Shown piece by piece: positions 24,995 through 34,708 of a stretch of DNA of 64,000 bases. The translations under genes were made by a program, and so were the position numbers. Position 1 is the first letter of the stretch. Every line of letters begins with the position of its first letter. The notes below the pieces were generated by a model. It was not told the origin of the DNA. It ran no database searches and saw nothing but the letters and a program-made list of their open reading frames with translations. The DNA is taken from contig JAJYTF010000019.1 of assembly GCA_021793155.1 (NCBI GenBank), positions 1 to 64,000 on the forward strand, given 5' to 3'. The DNA comes from Pseudomonadota bacterium. GTDB lineage: Bacteria; Pseudomonadota; Alphaproteobacteria; Rhodospirillales; Magnetospirillaceae.

Positions 24995-26692
24995 ATGGTC
25001 CTTGCGAAGCTGGTAGACGTAAGCATCCGGGCCAGATTACTGGCGGTTTTCGGGTTGAGCAGCGCCATTCTGGTCAGTGTGGGCGTGCTCGGCTACCTGG
25101 GGATCGCCACCACCAACGACGATCTCGCCCGCATGTACCAGCATCGGCTGATTCCGGTCAGCCGCCTCGCCAGGATCGGCGATCTGACCCGGCAGAACAT
25201 CGAGACGCTCCTTGTCGCCGTCATTGCCAGGCCCAGCCTTTCGAACCTTCAGCGCTATTTCGATCGTGTCGAGATGAACACGGCCGAGATCGACCGCCTT
25301 GTCGGCAGCTACCTCTCCGGCGACCTGTCGGACGGCCGGAAGACCCTTGCCGAGGAATGGGTCAAGCAATATCAGGACTTCCGGAAGAAGGGCTTCCAGC
25401 CCACCATCGATTCCCTCAAAGAAGGCAATTTCGCCGACGCCGAAGACGCCCTGATGGGGGTGGCCATCAAGCGCTACGGCCAAGTCGAACAAAGTATGGC
25501 GGCGCTCGTCGAGAACGAGTTGAACAACGCTGAAGCCGCCCATTTGAACGCCCACCGGCGTTTCGTCGGCGCCCGCAACGCGCTCTTGGGCGCCGCGGCC
25601 GTGGTCGCCGCGCTGGTGGCGGCCATATTCCTGGTCATCCGTTCCATCACCCGGCCATTGTCCTCCCTGGTCGAATCGGTGAATGCGGTGGCGGGCGGCC
25701 GGACCGACCAACCCACCGCCGGGGTCGGGCGCAAGGATGAGTTCGGTCCGCTGGCCGAGGCCATCGAGCAGTGGCGCCGGAGCGTGATCGAGGACCGAGC
25801 CCGCGAACAGCGCGAGTTGGCAGAGCTGGCGGCACGCGAGAAACGACAGCAGGCGGTCGAGCAGGCCACCGCCAAATTCGACCAGACCATCACCGGTCAT
25901 CTTTCGCGCATCAAGGTAGAGGTGCGCCAACTCCAGACGGCGGCCGATGCAATGTCGGCCAACGCCAGCGAGACCCAGCAGCAAAGCGCCACTGTGGCGG
26001 CGGCGACCCAGCGGGCCACCACCAACGTCGAATCGGTGTCCACCGCCGGCAGCCAGCTCTCCGCCTCGATCCAGGAGATATCCAGACAGGTTCAGCATTC
26101 CGCCGAAATCGCCCGGTCGGCCGCCCGGGAGGCCGACGACACCAACGCCAAAATCGCCGGGCTGGCCGAGGCGGCCCAGAAGATCAGCGAGGTAGTGCAG
26201 TTGATCAACGCCATCGCTGCGCAGACCAACCTTCTGGCGCTGAACGCCACCATCGAAAGCGCCCGGGCGGGTGAAGCCGGAAAGGGCTTCGCCGTGGTCG
26301 CCCACGAGGTCAAGGGGTTGGCCGGCAAGACCGCGACCGCCACCAGCGACATTGCTGATCAGATCGCCCAAGTACAAACCGAGACGCGCAGCGCCGTCGC
26401 AGCCATCCGGGACATCACCGCTACCATCGGCAACATCAACGAGCTATCGGCAATCGTCGCCAGTGCCGTTGAGGAGCAGGGCGCCGCCACCGCCGAGATC
26501 GCCCGTAATGTGGAAGAAGCCTCGGCCGGCACGCGGGAAGTCGCCCACAACATCACGGCGGTCGCCACCTCGGCCGCTGAAACCGGGCGCATGGCCGGCG
26601 ACGTCCGCAGCGCCGCCAGGAACCTGCAGAGCGACAGCGAGGTGCTGGAACGCGAAATACAGACGTTCCTGACTGCCGTCGCCAGGCTGTGA
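24995..26692 (+). CDS. Methyl-accepting chemotaxis protein
   Basis: I choose the ATG at 24995, which has GGAGGCGG upstream; a start at 24971 would put this site inside the gene. The 565-residue receptor has TM1 at about 12-33, a periplasmic four-helix-bundle sensor domain to about 190, TM2 at about 192-213, a HAMP domain ([18 protein letters not shown]), and a cytoplasmic signalling coil. The coil's hairpin tip contains [20 protein letters not shown] and [17 protein letters not shown]. It would signal to CheW/CheA. The ligand cannot be read from the sequence, and no chemotaxis genes are adjacent. Confidence 0.9.
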   Translation: MVLAKLVDVSIRARLLAVFGLSSAILVSVGVLGYLGIATTNDDLARMYQHRLIPVSRLARIGDLTRQNIETLLVAVIARPSLSNLQRYFDRVEMNTAEIDRLVGSYLSGDLSDGRKTLAEEWVKQYQDFRKKGFQPTIDSLKEGNFADAEDALMGVAIKRYGQVEQSMAALVENELNNAEAAHLNAHRRFVGARNALLGAAAVVAALVAAIFLVIRSITRPLSSLVESVNAVAGGRTDQPTAGVGRKDEFGPLAEAIEQWRRSVIEDRAREQRELAELAAREKRQQAVEQATAKFDQTITGHLSRIKVEVRQLQTAADAMSANASETQQQSATVAAATQRATTNVESVSTAGSQLSASIQEISRQVQHSAEIARSAAREADDTNAKIAGLAEAAQKISEVVQLINAIAAQTNLLALNATIESARAGEAGKGFAVVAHEVKGLAGKTATATSDIADQIAQVQTETRSAVAAIRDITATIGNINELSAIVASAVEEQGAATAEIARNVEEASAGTREVAHNITAVATSAAETGRMAGDVRSAARNLQSDSEVLEREIQTFLTAVARL

Positions 26693-26743
26693 GGAACCGT
26701 CAGAACACCAGAGCCCCGTCGACGTCCCTGTCGGTCAGGGCCT

Positions 26744-27097
26744 TCACGGAGTACCGCCTCCCAGGTTCGCCGCGATGATGCGATCGATGTCGACAGGCCG
26801 TCGCGGAATTTCGCTGGTGAGAAATCCAACGAACGCCTCCTTGGCCATTGTGAGACCTGGGTTCCTGCGCTTTTCGAAGCCGATGGTCGAGGACGGCTTG
26901 CCCGATACCCCAGCCGCACAAACGCTGCCGGCCAGATGCCCGGGAAAGATCTCCACCGACTCGGGCAAGGTCAGTAGTCTGCCGTGAATGCTGTCATACA
27001 GCAGTCTGGCCATTTCCACCTCGCGTCCGGGCAGATCCGGGCGGCCCGCAGCACCGACGAACAGGGTATCGCCCGTCACCACGAACCACAGCCGTCA
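26744..27097 (-). pseudogene. 5'-truncated metallo-beta-lactamase-fold hydrolase
   Basis: The open frame encodes only the C-terminal half of a glyoxalase II/persulfide dioxygenase-like hydrolase: RLWFVVTGDTLFVGAAGRPD (metal-ligand Asp in TGDTLF) and then EIFPGHLAGSVCA (metal-ligand His). The HxHxDH motif and the whole N-terminal half are absent. Upstream of RLWF the frame meets a stop codon. The remaining protein of about 112 residues could not bind two metals. It lies head-to-head with a rhodanese gene whose own N-terminal domain also appears missing. Confidence 0.7.
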
Positions 27098-27149
27098 CCC
27101 CGCCAACCACTCTATAATTCTCTTGAATGATAAATGGCAAGAGCGGCCG

Positions 27150-27617
27150 ATGCAGACGACGTTCAGGATCGCCGGTTTCGACGCTGCGCGGGCTGACGAC
27201 GACGTCCTGGACTTGCTGGCTTCGCTGCGGCGAACTGCCGAACGCCATGTCGCCGAGATCGACCGCCTACTGCGCGGCTACTTCCACGCCGAGGACGGCC
27301 TGGAACCGGTATCACGTGACGACCTGCTGGCTCGCATGAAGGATGGACTGGTGACCGTCCTCGACGTCCGCCCGCCCGAGGAATATGCAGCGGGCCACCT
27401 GCCTGGCAGCATCAACATCCCGCTCAAGGACCTGGAGCGGCGCCTCGGTGAATTGCCCGAGGCCGCCGAAGTGGTAGCCTATTGCCGGGGACCGTACTGC
27501 GTTCTTTCCTACGAGGCTGTGGCCGCCCTCCGGGAGCAAGGCCGCAAGGCCCGCCGCATGGAGGACGGGCTCCCTGAATGGCGTGCCGCCGGGCTCCCCG
27601 TCGAGACCGGCCCATGA
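27150..27617 (+). CDS. Rhodanese-domain protein, relict of an ArsR-rhodanese fusion
   Basis: The 155-residue protein has a linker helix (FRIAGFDAARADDDVLDLLA, then RTAERHVAEIDRLL) followed by a rhodanese domain: VTVLDVRPPEEYAAGHLPGS and the active loop VAYCRGPYCVLSYEA. This linker plus rhodanese is the C-terminal part of a widespread ArsR/SmtB regulator-rhodanese fusion. The expected DNA-binding domain of about 80 residues is missing, since the frame has no HTH upstream of the ATG at 27150. It may still act as a sulfurtransferase. Convergent with purC. Confidence 0.7.
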   Translation: MQTTFRIAGFDAARADDDVLDLLASLRRTAERHVAEIDRLLRGYFHAEDGLEPVSRDDLLARMKDGLVTVLDVRPPEEYAAGHLPGSINIPLKDLERRLGELPEAAEVVAYCRGPYCVLSYEAVAALREQGRKARRMEDGLPEWRAAGLPVETGP

Positions 27618-27633
27618 GGATAGTGCGACAGTC

Positions 27634-28623
27634 CTACCCGAAATAGGGCGCGAGATTCCGCCGGATCCGCTGCTTGACTGGTTCGCCGGGGGGCGGCGCG
27701 GCGAAGGTCTGGCCGGTCACCGTCTCGAACAAGGCGATGTACTTCCGGCTGAACTCCACCAGCGTATCGTCGGGAATCGGCGGAATCGGCTGATGATAGG
27801 GATCGCAGCGGCTGGCGATCCACAGTCGCAGGAATTCTTTATCCAGGCTTTCCGGCTCTTCTCCACGCCCATGGCGGTCACTGTAACTGGCCGCCTGCCA
27901 GTAGCGGCTGCTATCGGGGGTAAGGATCTCGTCCGCCAGGGTGACCCGGCCGTCCGCGTCAAGGCCGAACTCGAACTTGGTGTCCACCAGGATCAGGCCC
28001 GAGCGCGCGGCGATCTCGCGGCCGCGAGCGAACAGCGCCAGCGTCAGCGCCCCCACCTCGTCCCACTGTGCCTGGGTCAGCAACCCCTGGCCGACGATCT
28101 CGGCCGGCGTCGTCGGCGCGTCGTGCCCACCCACCGCCGCCTTGGTGGTCGGGGTGAGGATGGTTGCCGGCAACCGGTCGTTCTTGGTCAGTCCGTCGGG
28201 CAGGGTCACGCCGTAGACCTCGCGGCGACCGTCGCGGTACATCGGCCAGATGGAGGTGTCGGTCGAGCCTGTCAGATAATCACGCACCACCATTTCTACC
28301 GGTAGCATGGTCAGGCGGCGCCCGACCACCACGTTGGGATCGGGATAGTCGAGGACATGGTTCGGGCAGATATCGGCGGTGGCCTCGAACCAGAAGCGGG
28401 CGGTCTGCGTCAGCACCTGTCCCTTGAAAGGGACCGCCGCCAGCACCTGATCGAAAGCGCTCTGCCGGTCTGTCGAAATCAGGATGCGCCGCCCGTCGGG
28501 CAGATCGTAGTTCTCGCGCACCTTGCCCCGATAATAATGGGGCAGTTCGGGAAAATGCGCCTCGGTGAGGACATGGGGAATGGCGGCACGGATCACGTCG
28601 GCGGCAAGCATGGCGATATCCAA
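27634..28623 (-). CDS. purC: Phosphoribosylaminoimidazole-succinocarboxamide synthase
   Basis: The 329-residue protein is a SAICAR synthetase of the longer type. [20 protein letters not shown] is the N-terminal ATP-binding signature; [37 protein letters not shown] and [14 protein letters not shown] are the family blocks. It makes SAICAR from CAIR, aspartate and ATP in purine synthesis. Start at 28623 (MDIAM) or 28611; both keep the fold. No other pur genes are adjacent. Confidence 0.93.
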   Translation of the reverse strand: MDIAMLAADVIRAAIPHVLTEAHFPELPHYYRGKVRENYDLPDGRRILISTDRQSAFDQVLAAVPFKGQVLTQTARFWFEATADICPNHVLDYPDPNVVVGRRLTMLPVEMVVRDYLTGSTDTSIWPMYRDGRREVYGVTLPDGLTKNDRLPATILTPTTKAAVGGHDAPTTPAEIVGQGLLTQAQWDEVGALTLALFARGREIAARSGLILVDTKFEFGLDADGRVTLADEILTPDSSRYWQAASYSDRHGRGEEPESLDKEFLRLWIASRCDPYHQPIPPIPDDTLVEFSRKYIALFETVTGQTFAAPPPGEPVKQRIRRNLAPYFG

Positions 28624-28701
28624 TGGAATGGCGCTGACGAGTTATCGCACCCCCCGCCGCCAACGGCAAGGACCGCTGTCAGCAACCGAGCCATGCGCGC
28701 T

Positions 28702-29115
28702 TCAAACCCGGGCGATAATCATCCAGGTCACACCGAACTTGTCGGCAAGCATGCCGAAACGTGGCGAGAAGAAAGCCTTGGCCGCCGGCATGATCACCTT
28801 TCCGCCATCACCCAGAGCGGCAAATACCCGGCCGACCTCCGCCTCGTCGGCCACTGTCAGCGACAACGAGAAACCTTGGAAGGCCGCTTGCCCCGAACAA
28901 TGGCCGTCGGAAGCCATGAGCGTGGTGTCGCCGATGCGGAAGCTGGCATGCATCACCTTGTCCTCCCCGCCAGTCGGCACCACTCCGGGCCGGGCTGGCT
29001 CTGGGGAGTCCTTGTAGCGGATCAGCATCTCTACCTGGGCGCCGACGGCGCGCCGATAAAACTCCATGGCTTCTTCGCAGCGTCCTTCGAAGAACAGATA
29101 CGGCTGGACGAGCAT
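28702..29115 (-). CDS. VOC-superfamily protein, PhnB-like
   Basis: A 137-residue protein of the glyoxalase/bleomycin-resistance fold in its PhnB-like version: MLVQPYLFFEGRCEEAMEFY at the start, VMHASFRIGDTTLMASD in the middle and FGVTWMI at the end. PhnB-like proteins are often single-gene units of unknown substrate. AGAAGCACC stands just before the ATG. Separated from purC by 78 bases. Confidence 0.8.
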   Translation of the reverse strand: MLVQPYLFFEGRCEEAMEFYRRAVGAQVEMLIRYKDSPEPARPGVVPTGGEDKVMHASFRIGDTTLMASDGHCSGQAAFQGFSLSLTVADEAEVGRVFAALGDGGKVIMPAAKAFFSPRFGMLADKFGVTWMIIARV

Positions 29116-29214
29116 GGTGCTTCTCCGCGGGCATTGGCCGTTCAGGTTGACATCGGCATAGCGGCAATCGCGAGATCGAAGACCTGTTGTCGGGGCCGAA
29201 GCTCCGCCGGCGGC

Positions 29215-29484
29215 TTAGCGGCGGCGCGGCGGCGGCCGGCGACCGGGTTGCGTCGCCGCCCGTTCATCCTTGTGCCGGAAATTGATCCGGGCTTTCGTCA
29301 AATCGTAGGGAGTCATTTCCACGGTGACGCGGTCGCCGGCAAGAATGCGGATGCGATTCTTCTTCATCCGCCCAGCGGTGTAGGCCATCACATCGTGGCC
29401 GGTGTCGAGCTTGACCCGGAATCGTGCATCGGGCAGCACTTCGCTGACCACACCCTCGAACTCGATCAAATCTTCTTTAGCCAA
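29215..29484 (-). CDS. infA: Translation initiation factor IF-1
   Basis: The family starts M-AKED-IEFEG. Here the codon before AKED is TTG, with AAGGA eight bases upstream, so I start at the TTG at 29484 rather than at the GTG eight codons earlier. The 89-residue product has the whole S1/OB domain ([43 protein letters not shown]) plus a 20-residue basic tail rich in Arg and Pro that most IF-1 proteins lack. It acts in the 30S initiation complex. It may be a second, accessory infA. Confidence 0.85.
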   Translation of the reverse strand: MAKEDLIEFEGVVSEVLPDARFRVKLDTGHDVMAYTAGRMKKNRIRILAGDRVTVEMTPYDLTKARINFRHKDERAATQPGRRPPPRRR

Positions 29485-29508
29485 GAGCTGAATCCTTGAA
29501 ACTTGCAC

Positions 29509-29827
29509 GGTCGGCTAATGCCACCTGCGCAATTGGCGTTGCCCTGCACGCTATCACAGGAGCATCAAATTAGAGATGGGAGAAATAGATACGTCCGCAC
29601 ACCGCGCGGAAGCGCCCAACGAAATTTGACGCGCCACAAATAAGCCCCTCGCGCCCTCTGTTCAAGGGACGTTCGGATGTATGAAGATGGAAAACGGATC
29701 TTATATGGGTATACCCCGCGCCGGCGACAACCTGACCTCTTGTGCGGCGCCACCTAAGCTTATGCCTTCGGAACGGGAGCGCATCATCGGCTATGGTCAT
29801 GAGAAACCAGTCAGGAGCATTTGATCG
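29509..29827. other. Intergenic region without a recognisable gene
   Basis: No convincing coding frame, RNA or repeat is seen between infA and the next small gene. A minus-strand open frame across 29570-29923 has no family character. AGGAG at 29813-29817 probably serves the TTG start at 29828. Confidence 0.5.
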
Positions 29828-30061
29828 TTGGGCAACATGCAGCGCAAGCAAGGAACCCAGGTGGCCACGCGAGCTGCCGAGCGGACGGAGCTGAACGCGA
29901 AGATCGCGGAATTCTACTCCCACGGCGGGACCATAACCAAATGTGCGCCCGGCCCGTCAGATAGCGTAGCTTTCAACAGTTCCGGCCGATGGCGGCCTAA
30001 GCCACATACCCGAAAAGAGACTGGCGGCGCCGAGGAACCGGCCAAAACAAAGAGCGCCTGA
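29828..30061 (+). CDS. Small hypothetical protein
   Basis: A 77-residue basic protein; the start is TTG at 29828 with AGGAG upstream, or ATG at 29837. It has an N-terminal helix (QVATRAAERTELNAKIAEFY) followed by GGTITKCAPG, a short helix plus GG-x-IT-x-C-x-PG arrangement seen in small uncharacterised alphaproteobacterial proteins. The C-terminal 25 residues are Lys/Glu-rich and disordered. No function can be given. A perfect 9-bp hairpin (CCGGGCGAA/TTCGCCCGG, 30217-30248) lies downstream, before the efflux operon. Confidence 0.45.
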   Translation: MGNMQRKQGTQVATRAAERTELNAKIAEFYSHGGTITKCAPGPSDSVAFNSSGRWRPKPHTRKETGGAEEPAKTKSA

Positions 30062-30287
30062 ACCGCCGATTCCCGTGCCGAGGAAGCGCCGACCGCCAAG
30101 CCGTCGTCGACGGCAGCGGCGGCGCGGGCTAGGTGTACCCGGCCGGCTTCGCGTTCGACGCTGACCTCGGCGGCGATCACCAACCGGGCTGTCAATTTTT
30201 TGCATCGGGTCTTGCACCGGGCGAACCCGAAACTTCGGCTTCGCCCGGCCCACCGTGATCCGCCGCCCCCCCCCCTGCCGGAACCCA

Positions 30288-31493
30288 ATGGAGCTCCACC
30301 TGTTGAATCATTCGCCGCCTGCGGATGATTCAAGGATGCTTGACCGCTTGGAAGACGCCCCCGACCCGACGAGGAGCGCCGAGACTGACGCGCCGCCACG
30401 GCGCGAGGACAAAGCGCCGGCGCGCCCCAATTCGCCCGGGCAGAACGAGCCGCCGAAGAAGCGCACCCGCTGGCCGCTGATTGCTCTCGGCATCGGGGTG
30501 GTCGCCGCGGTTATCGGCGGGACGATCTACTGGTATTTTACCAAGGATCAGCAGACCACCGACGATGCCTATACCGACGGGCGGGCTGTGATGATCGCGC
30601 CCCAGGTCAGCGGCTATGTGACGGAATTGGCGGTCGACGACAACCAGTTCGTCCATGCCGGCGACCTGCTGGTGCAGATCGACCAGCGGGATTATTTGGC
30701 GGCCGAGCAACAGGCAGCCGGCCACCTCATGGCCATCGAGGCGCAGCTCGATAGCGGCCGGATCGCCCTGGACAAGGCTCGGACCACCTATCCGGCGCAG
30801 CTGACGCAGGCCCAGGGCCAATTGCTCGAAGCGCAGGGACGCCTGTTCCAGGCCGAACGCGATTTTCAACGGCAGCATCGCATCGACCGGGCCGCGACCT
30901 CGCAGCAAAATGTCGACACCGCGACCGCCAACCAGAAAATCGCCCAGGGACAGGTGGATCAAGCTACCGGCCAGCTGCGCCAGGCCGAGCTGGTCCGGCA
31001 GGATATCGCCCAGGCCGAGGCGCAGGTAAAGCAGCTTGAGGGCCAGGTGGGCCAGGCCGAGGGCGCCCTGGCACAGGCCCGGATCAATCTGGCCTACACG
31101 CGGGTCACCGCCCCGCACGACGGCTGGGTCACCCGGCGCAACGTGGAAATGGGCGACTTCCTCCAAGCCGGCACCCAGATCATGGCGGTCGTCGAACCCC
31201 AGGTGTGGATCACCGCGAATTTCAAGGAGACGGCCTTGAACCGCATGCGGCCGGGCCAGAAGGCCAGCATCCGCGTGGACGCCTACCCTGACCTGAAGCT
31301 GCAAGGGCATGTGGACAGCATCCAGCTTGGCTCCGGCGCCCGCTTTTCCGCCTTTCCACCTGAAAATGCCACCGGCAACTTCGTCAAGATCGTGCAACGC
31401 GTGCCGGTGAAGATAGTCATCGACAGCGGCCTTGATCCCGCCCGGCTGCTGCCCCTCGGTATTTCTGTCGAACCGACCGTGTACCAGCGATGA
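30288..31493 (+). CDS. EmrA-like membrane fusion protein of a tripartite efflux pump
   Basis: From the ATG at 30288 the protein has 401 residues (an ATG at 30336 is also possible). A disordered acidic/basic N-terminus of about 60 residues precedes one transmembrane helix (WPLIALGIGVVAAVIGGTIY). Then come a biotinyl-lipoyl half (YTDGRAVMIAPQVSGYVTEL), a long coiled-coil hairpin rich in Gln, Ala and Glu, and the second half (LAYTRVTAPHDGWV). This is the HlyD/EmrA adaptor architecture. It would connect the inner-membrane transporter encoded next to the outer-membrane channel after it. The stop overlaps the transporter start. Confidence 0.9.
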   Translation: MELHLLNHSPPADDSRMLDRLEDAPDPTRSAETDAPPRREDKAPARPNSPGQNEPPKKRTRWPLIALGIGVVAAVIGGTIYWYFTKDQQTTDDAYTDGRAVMIAPQVSGYVTELAVDDNQFVHAGDLLVQIDQRDYLAAEQQAAGHLMAIEAQLDSGRIALDKARTTYPAQLTQAQGQLLEAQGRLFQAERDFQRQHRIDRAATSQQNVDTATANQKIAQGQVDQATGQLRQAELVRQDIAQAEAQVKQLEGQVGQAEGALAQARINLAYTRVTAPHDGWVTRRNVEMGDFLQAGTQIMAVVEPQVWITANFKETALNRMRPGQKASIRVDAYPDLKLQGHVDSIQLGSGARFSAFPPENATGNFVKIVQRVPVKIVIDSGLDPARLLPLGISVEPTVYQR

Positions 31494-33058
31494 GCGGTGC
31501 GAAGACGTCCGAGTGGCAGCCGTCGGGCAACAAATGGCTGATCGCCGTGGTGGTCACCCTCGCCGCCTTCATGGAAATCCTCGACACCACCATCGTCAAC
31601 GTTTCGCTGCGGCATATCGCGGGCGGGATGTCGGTCAGCTACGACGACGCCACCTGGACCATGACCTCCTATCTGGTGGCCAACGGCGTGGTGCTGACCA
31701 TTTCCGGCTGGCTGGCCCGGGTCTTAGGCCGCAAGCGCTATTTCCTGATCTGCCTTGCCGGGTTCACCGCGGCCAGCGTGCTGTGCGGCCTCTCGGCCAG
31801 CCTGGGGCAGATCGTCATCGCCCGCGCCGTGCAGGGATTTTTCGGCGGCGGCCTGCAGCCGACCCAGCAATCCATCCTGCTGGATACCTTCGGGCCGGCC
31901 CAACGCGCCCGCGCCTTCGGCCTGACTGCGGTGGCCACCGTCGTCGCCCCGGCGATCGGGCCGGCTCTTGGCGGGTATATCACCGACACCTACAGCTGGC
32001 CGTGGATCTTCTTCATCAACATTCCGGTCGGAACGCTTGCCTTTTTCGCCGTCTGCCAACTGGTCGAGGATCCGCCCTGGACGCGGGCTCGGGGGTTGTG
32101 CGAGGTCGACGCCATCGGCATATCGCTGATCGCCCTCGGCCTCGGCTGTCTTCAGGTCACCATGGACCGCGGCGAGGATGCCGACTGGTACGGCTCGGAA
32201 TTCGTTCGCGTCTTCGCATCCCTGGCCGTCGTCGGGCTGCTGGGGGCCGTCGCCTGGCTGCTTTATGCCAAGAAGCCGGTCATCAACATCCGGGTTCTTG
32301 CTGATCGCAACTTCGCCATGGCCTCGGCACTGATGGCCGCCATGGCCTGCATCCTCTACGGCAGCGTGGTCCTGCTGCCCGAACTGGCGCAGACCGTGCT
32401 CGGCTACGATGCCACGCTGTCTGGGATGCTGCTGTCTCCCGGGGCTGCCCTGCTGATCGTCCTCATCCCACTGGCGGAACGCCTGCAGCGACTGATAAAG
32501 ACCAAATACGTGATCGCCGTGGGGTTCGGCATCCTTTCGTTTTCCATGTTCTATTCCCATCGCGTGCCGCCCGACGTCGGTTTCGACGAGTTGGTGTTCA
32601 TGCGCGCCCTGCAGGCAGCCGGCCTGGCCTTCCTGTTCGCCCCTCTGACCACCATCGCCTTCGCCAATATCAGCCGCCAGGACAACGGCGACGCCTCGGC
32701 CCTGTTCACCATGTTCCGCAACGTCTCGGGATCGGTCGGCATTTCCATCACCACGGCGATGATCACCCAGCGGACCCAGATCCGCATGGCCCATCTTGCC
32801 CCGCATATGACGCCGCTCGACCAGGGCTATGCAGCAACGCTCCGGCAGTACCAGCAGGCGGTGACCGACTATGGCCACCATACCGGCGCCCCGGGGCGGT
32901 CGGCGCTGGGGCTCCTCTACCAAACCTTCCTGAGCCAGGCATCGGTGCTGGCTTATGCCGACCTGTTCACCTATGGCGGGATCGCGGCCCTGTGCGTTAT
33001 CCCGTTCACCCTTCTCCTGACCGGAAAAGTGGGCGGGCGGGCGCATGCGCAGGCCTAG
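31490..33058 (+). CDS. EmrB-like DHA2-family multidrug exporter
   Basis: The 522-residue protein has 14 predicted membrane helices and the DHA2 signatures: LDTTIVNVSLRHI (motif D1), WLARVLGRKRYFLI (motif A) and the helix 5 motif C region VVAPAIGPALGGYI. It is a proton-driven drug or organic-compound exporter of the major facilitator superfamily. It is coupled by ATGA to the adaptor gene and overlaps the outer-membrane gene by 14 bases. Substrates cannot be inferred. Confidence 0.92.
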   Translation: MSGAKTSEWQPSGNKWLIAVVVTLAAFMEILDTTIVNVSLRHIAGGMSVSYDDATWTMTSYLVANGVVLTISGWLARVLGRKRYFLICLAGFTAASVLCGLSASLGQIVIARAVQGFFGGGLQPTQQSILLDTFGPAQRARAFGLTAVATVVAPAIGPALGGYITDTYSWPWIFFINIPVGTLAFFAVCQLVEDPPWTRARGLCEVDAIGISLIALGLGCLQVTMDRGEDADWYGSEFVRVFASLAVVGLLGAVAWLLYAKKPVINIRVLADRNFAMASALMAAMACILYGSVVLLPELAQTVLGYDATLSGMLLSPGAALLIVLIPLAERLQRLIKTKYVIAVGFGILSFSMFYSHRVPPDVGFDELVFMRALQAAGLAFLFAPLTTIAFANISRQDNGDASALFTMFRNVSGSVGISITTAMITQRTQIRMAHLAPHMTPLDQGYAATLRQYQQAVTDYGHHTGAPGRSALGLLYQTFLSQASVLAYADLFTYGGIAALCVIPFTLLLTGKVGGRAHAQA

Positions 33059-34589
33059 CCGGCAATTCCCCCGGAGTGCGGCACTGGCCGCCATCACCGC
33101 GCTGCTTGCCACCGGCTGTACCGTCGGACCAGATTTCCAGCGGCCCAAGCCGTCGCTACCCGCATCCTGGCTGGACCAAGCCCCCCCGGCGGCGGGAGAA
33201 GCCGGCCAGGCCAGCCAGGCGGCGGCGGAACCGATCGCCGCGGATTGGTGGGGGGCGTTCAACGATCGCGAGCTGACCTCGCTGGAGAACCGTGTCGCCG
33301 ACGCGAATCTGGATGTGCGGACGGCGACCATCCGCTTGGCCGAGAGCCGCGCGTTGCGCCAGATCACCAGCGCTGCCGAGTTCCCCCAGGTGAACGGGAA
33401 CGCCATGTACCAACGCCTGAAGCCCAGCGAGAAAGGCATCTTCAGCCTGTTTGGCGGCGGTGCCGCTGGCGGCATCGCCGGTCCGACCGGCATCCCGGCC
33501 GCCGGCAGCTCCTTGCAATCCCTCGATCTCTGGCAATACGGCTTCGATGCGCAATGGGAGTTGGACCTCTGGGGCCAGGTCCGGCGATCGATCGAGGCCG
33601 CCGATGCGCAGATCGAGGGATCGGCCGAGGCGCGGCGCGATGCGCTTCTTTCGGTACTGGCCGAGGTGGCGCGCGATTATCTGCAGCTGCGGGGCATCCA
33701 GACGCTGTTGCGGATCAGCCAGGAAAACCTGGATACCGCCAAGGACAGCCTGGCGCTGACCGAGAAGCGCGCCGCTGACGGGTTGAGCAGCCGGCTGGAC
33801 GTGGCCACGGCGGCCGCCCAGGTCGCCACCACCGAGTCCACCATCCCGCCGCTGCAGCAGAGCGAGACGCAGACCGTCAATCGCTTGAGCTTCCTGCTGG
33901 GGCAGCCGCCCGGCAGCCTTGCCGCGGAGCTGGCGACGCCCCATCCGGTCCCGCCGCCGCCTCCGCGCGTGCCGGTGGGATTGCCGGCCGAACTGGCGCG
34001 CCGGCGCCCCGACATTCGCCAGGCCGAAGCGCTACTACACGCGCAGACAGCCGAGATCGGCGTCGCCGTGGCCAGCTTCTACCCCAATGTGACGCTCAAC
34101 GCCATGTTCGACCTGCAGGCGTTGAAGTTCGCCAACCTGGGAAACTGGCAGTCCCGTACCGCGACCCTCGGCCCGACCTTAAGCCTGCCCATCTTCAACG
34201 GCGGCCAGCTGACCGGCAATCTGCAGCTGACCGAAGCACGCCAGCAGGAGGCCGCCGTCGCGTATCAACGGACCGTTCTTTCCGCCTGGGAGGAAGTGGT
34301 CGACGCGCTGGTCGCCTATGATGCCGAGCAGCGACGGCGCGAGCGGGTTTCCCGGGCGGTCGAAGAGAACCGCCAGGCCTTGCGGCTGGCGCGGGAACAA
34401 TACAGACAGGGCCTGGTCAGCTTCCTCCAGGTCCTGACCGTCGAGCAGCAGTTACTGGCGACCGAGCAGCAGGAGGCCGACAGCACGACCACAGTCTCGA
34501 CCAACCTGGTGGCCCTGTACAAAGCTCTCGGCGGCGGCTGGGAGACCAGCTTTCCCACCAAGGAGGAGCAACAGAGGTCGAACCAATGA
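33045..34589 (+). CDS. NodT-family outer-membrane efflux lipoprotein
   Basis: The 514-residue TolC-like protein starts inside the exporter gene. A signal peptide ends with lipobox LLATGC, so it is lipidated at Cys25, followed by TVGPDFQRPKPSLPASW, the standard NodT start. Two outer-membrane efflux repeats follow, including the ADANLDVRTATIRLAESRA and RRPDIRQAEALLHAQTAEIG type segments. It is the channel of this tripartite pump. Confidence 0.92.
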   Translation: MRRPSRQFPRSAALAAITALLATGCTVGPDFQRPKPSLPASWLDQAPPAAGEAGQASQAAAEPIAADWWGAFNDRELTSLENRVADANLDVRTATIRLAESRALRQITSAAEFPQVNGNAMYQRLKPSEKGIFSLFGGGAAGGIAGPTGIPAAGSSLQSLDLWQYGFDAQWELDLWGQVRRSIEAADAQIEGSAEARRDALLSVLAEVARDYLQLRGIQTLLRISQENLDTAKDSLALTEKRAADGLSSRLDVATAAAQVATTESTIPPLQQSETQTVNRLSFLLGQPPGSLAAELATPHPVPPPPPRVPVGLPAELARRRPDIRQAEALLHAQTAEIGVAVASFYPNVTLNAMFDLQALKFANLGNWQSRTATLGPTLSLPIFNGGQLTGNLQLTEARQQEAAVAYQRTVLSAWEEVVDALVAYDAEQRRRERVSRAVEENRQALRLAREQYRQGLVSFLQVLTVEQQLLATEQQEADSTTTVSTNLVALYKALGGGWETSFPTKEEQQRSNQ

Positions 34590-34708
34590 GCAGCGCACCA
34601 CAGTTTCCTCTTCGCCGTTTCCCGCGCAACTGCCGAGTCGCTGGAAGTTGCCGCCGATCATCCGCGCCAAGGCTGTTCCCGTGGGAAATGCGGCAGATCT
34701 CGCGACGG

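Noticed and set aside
31724-33493. 589-codon minus-strand frame opposite the efflux transporter
   Set aside because: Shadow of two clear genes; no plausible protein features.
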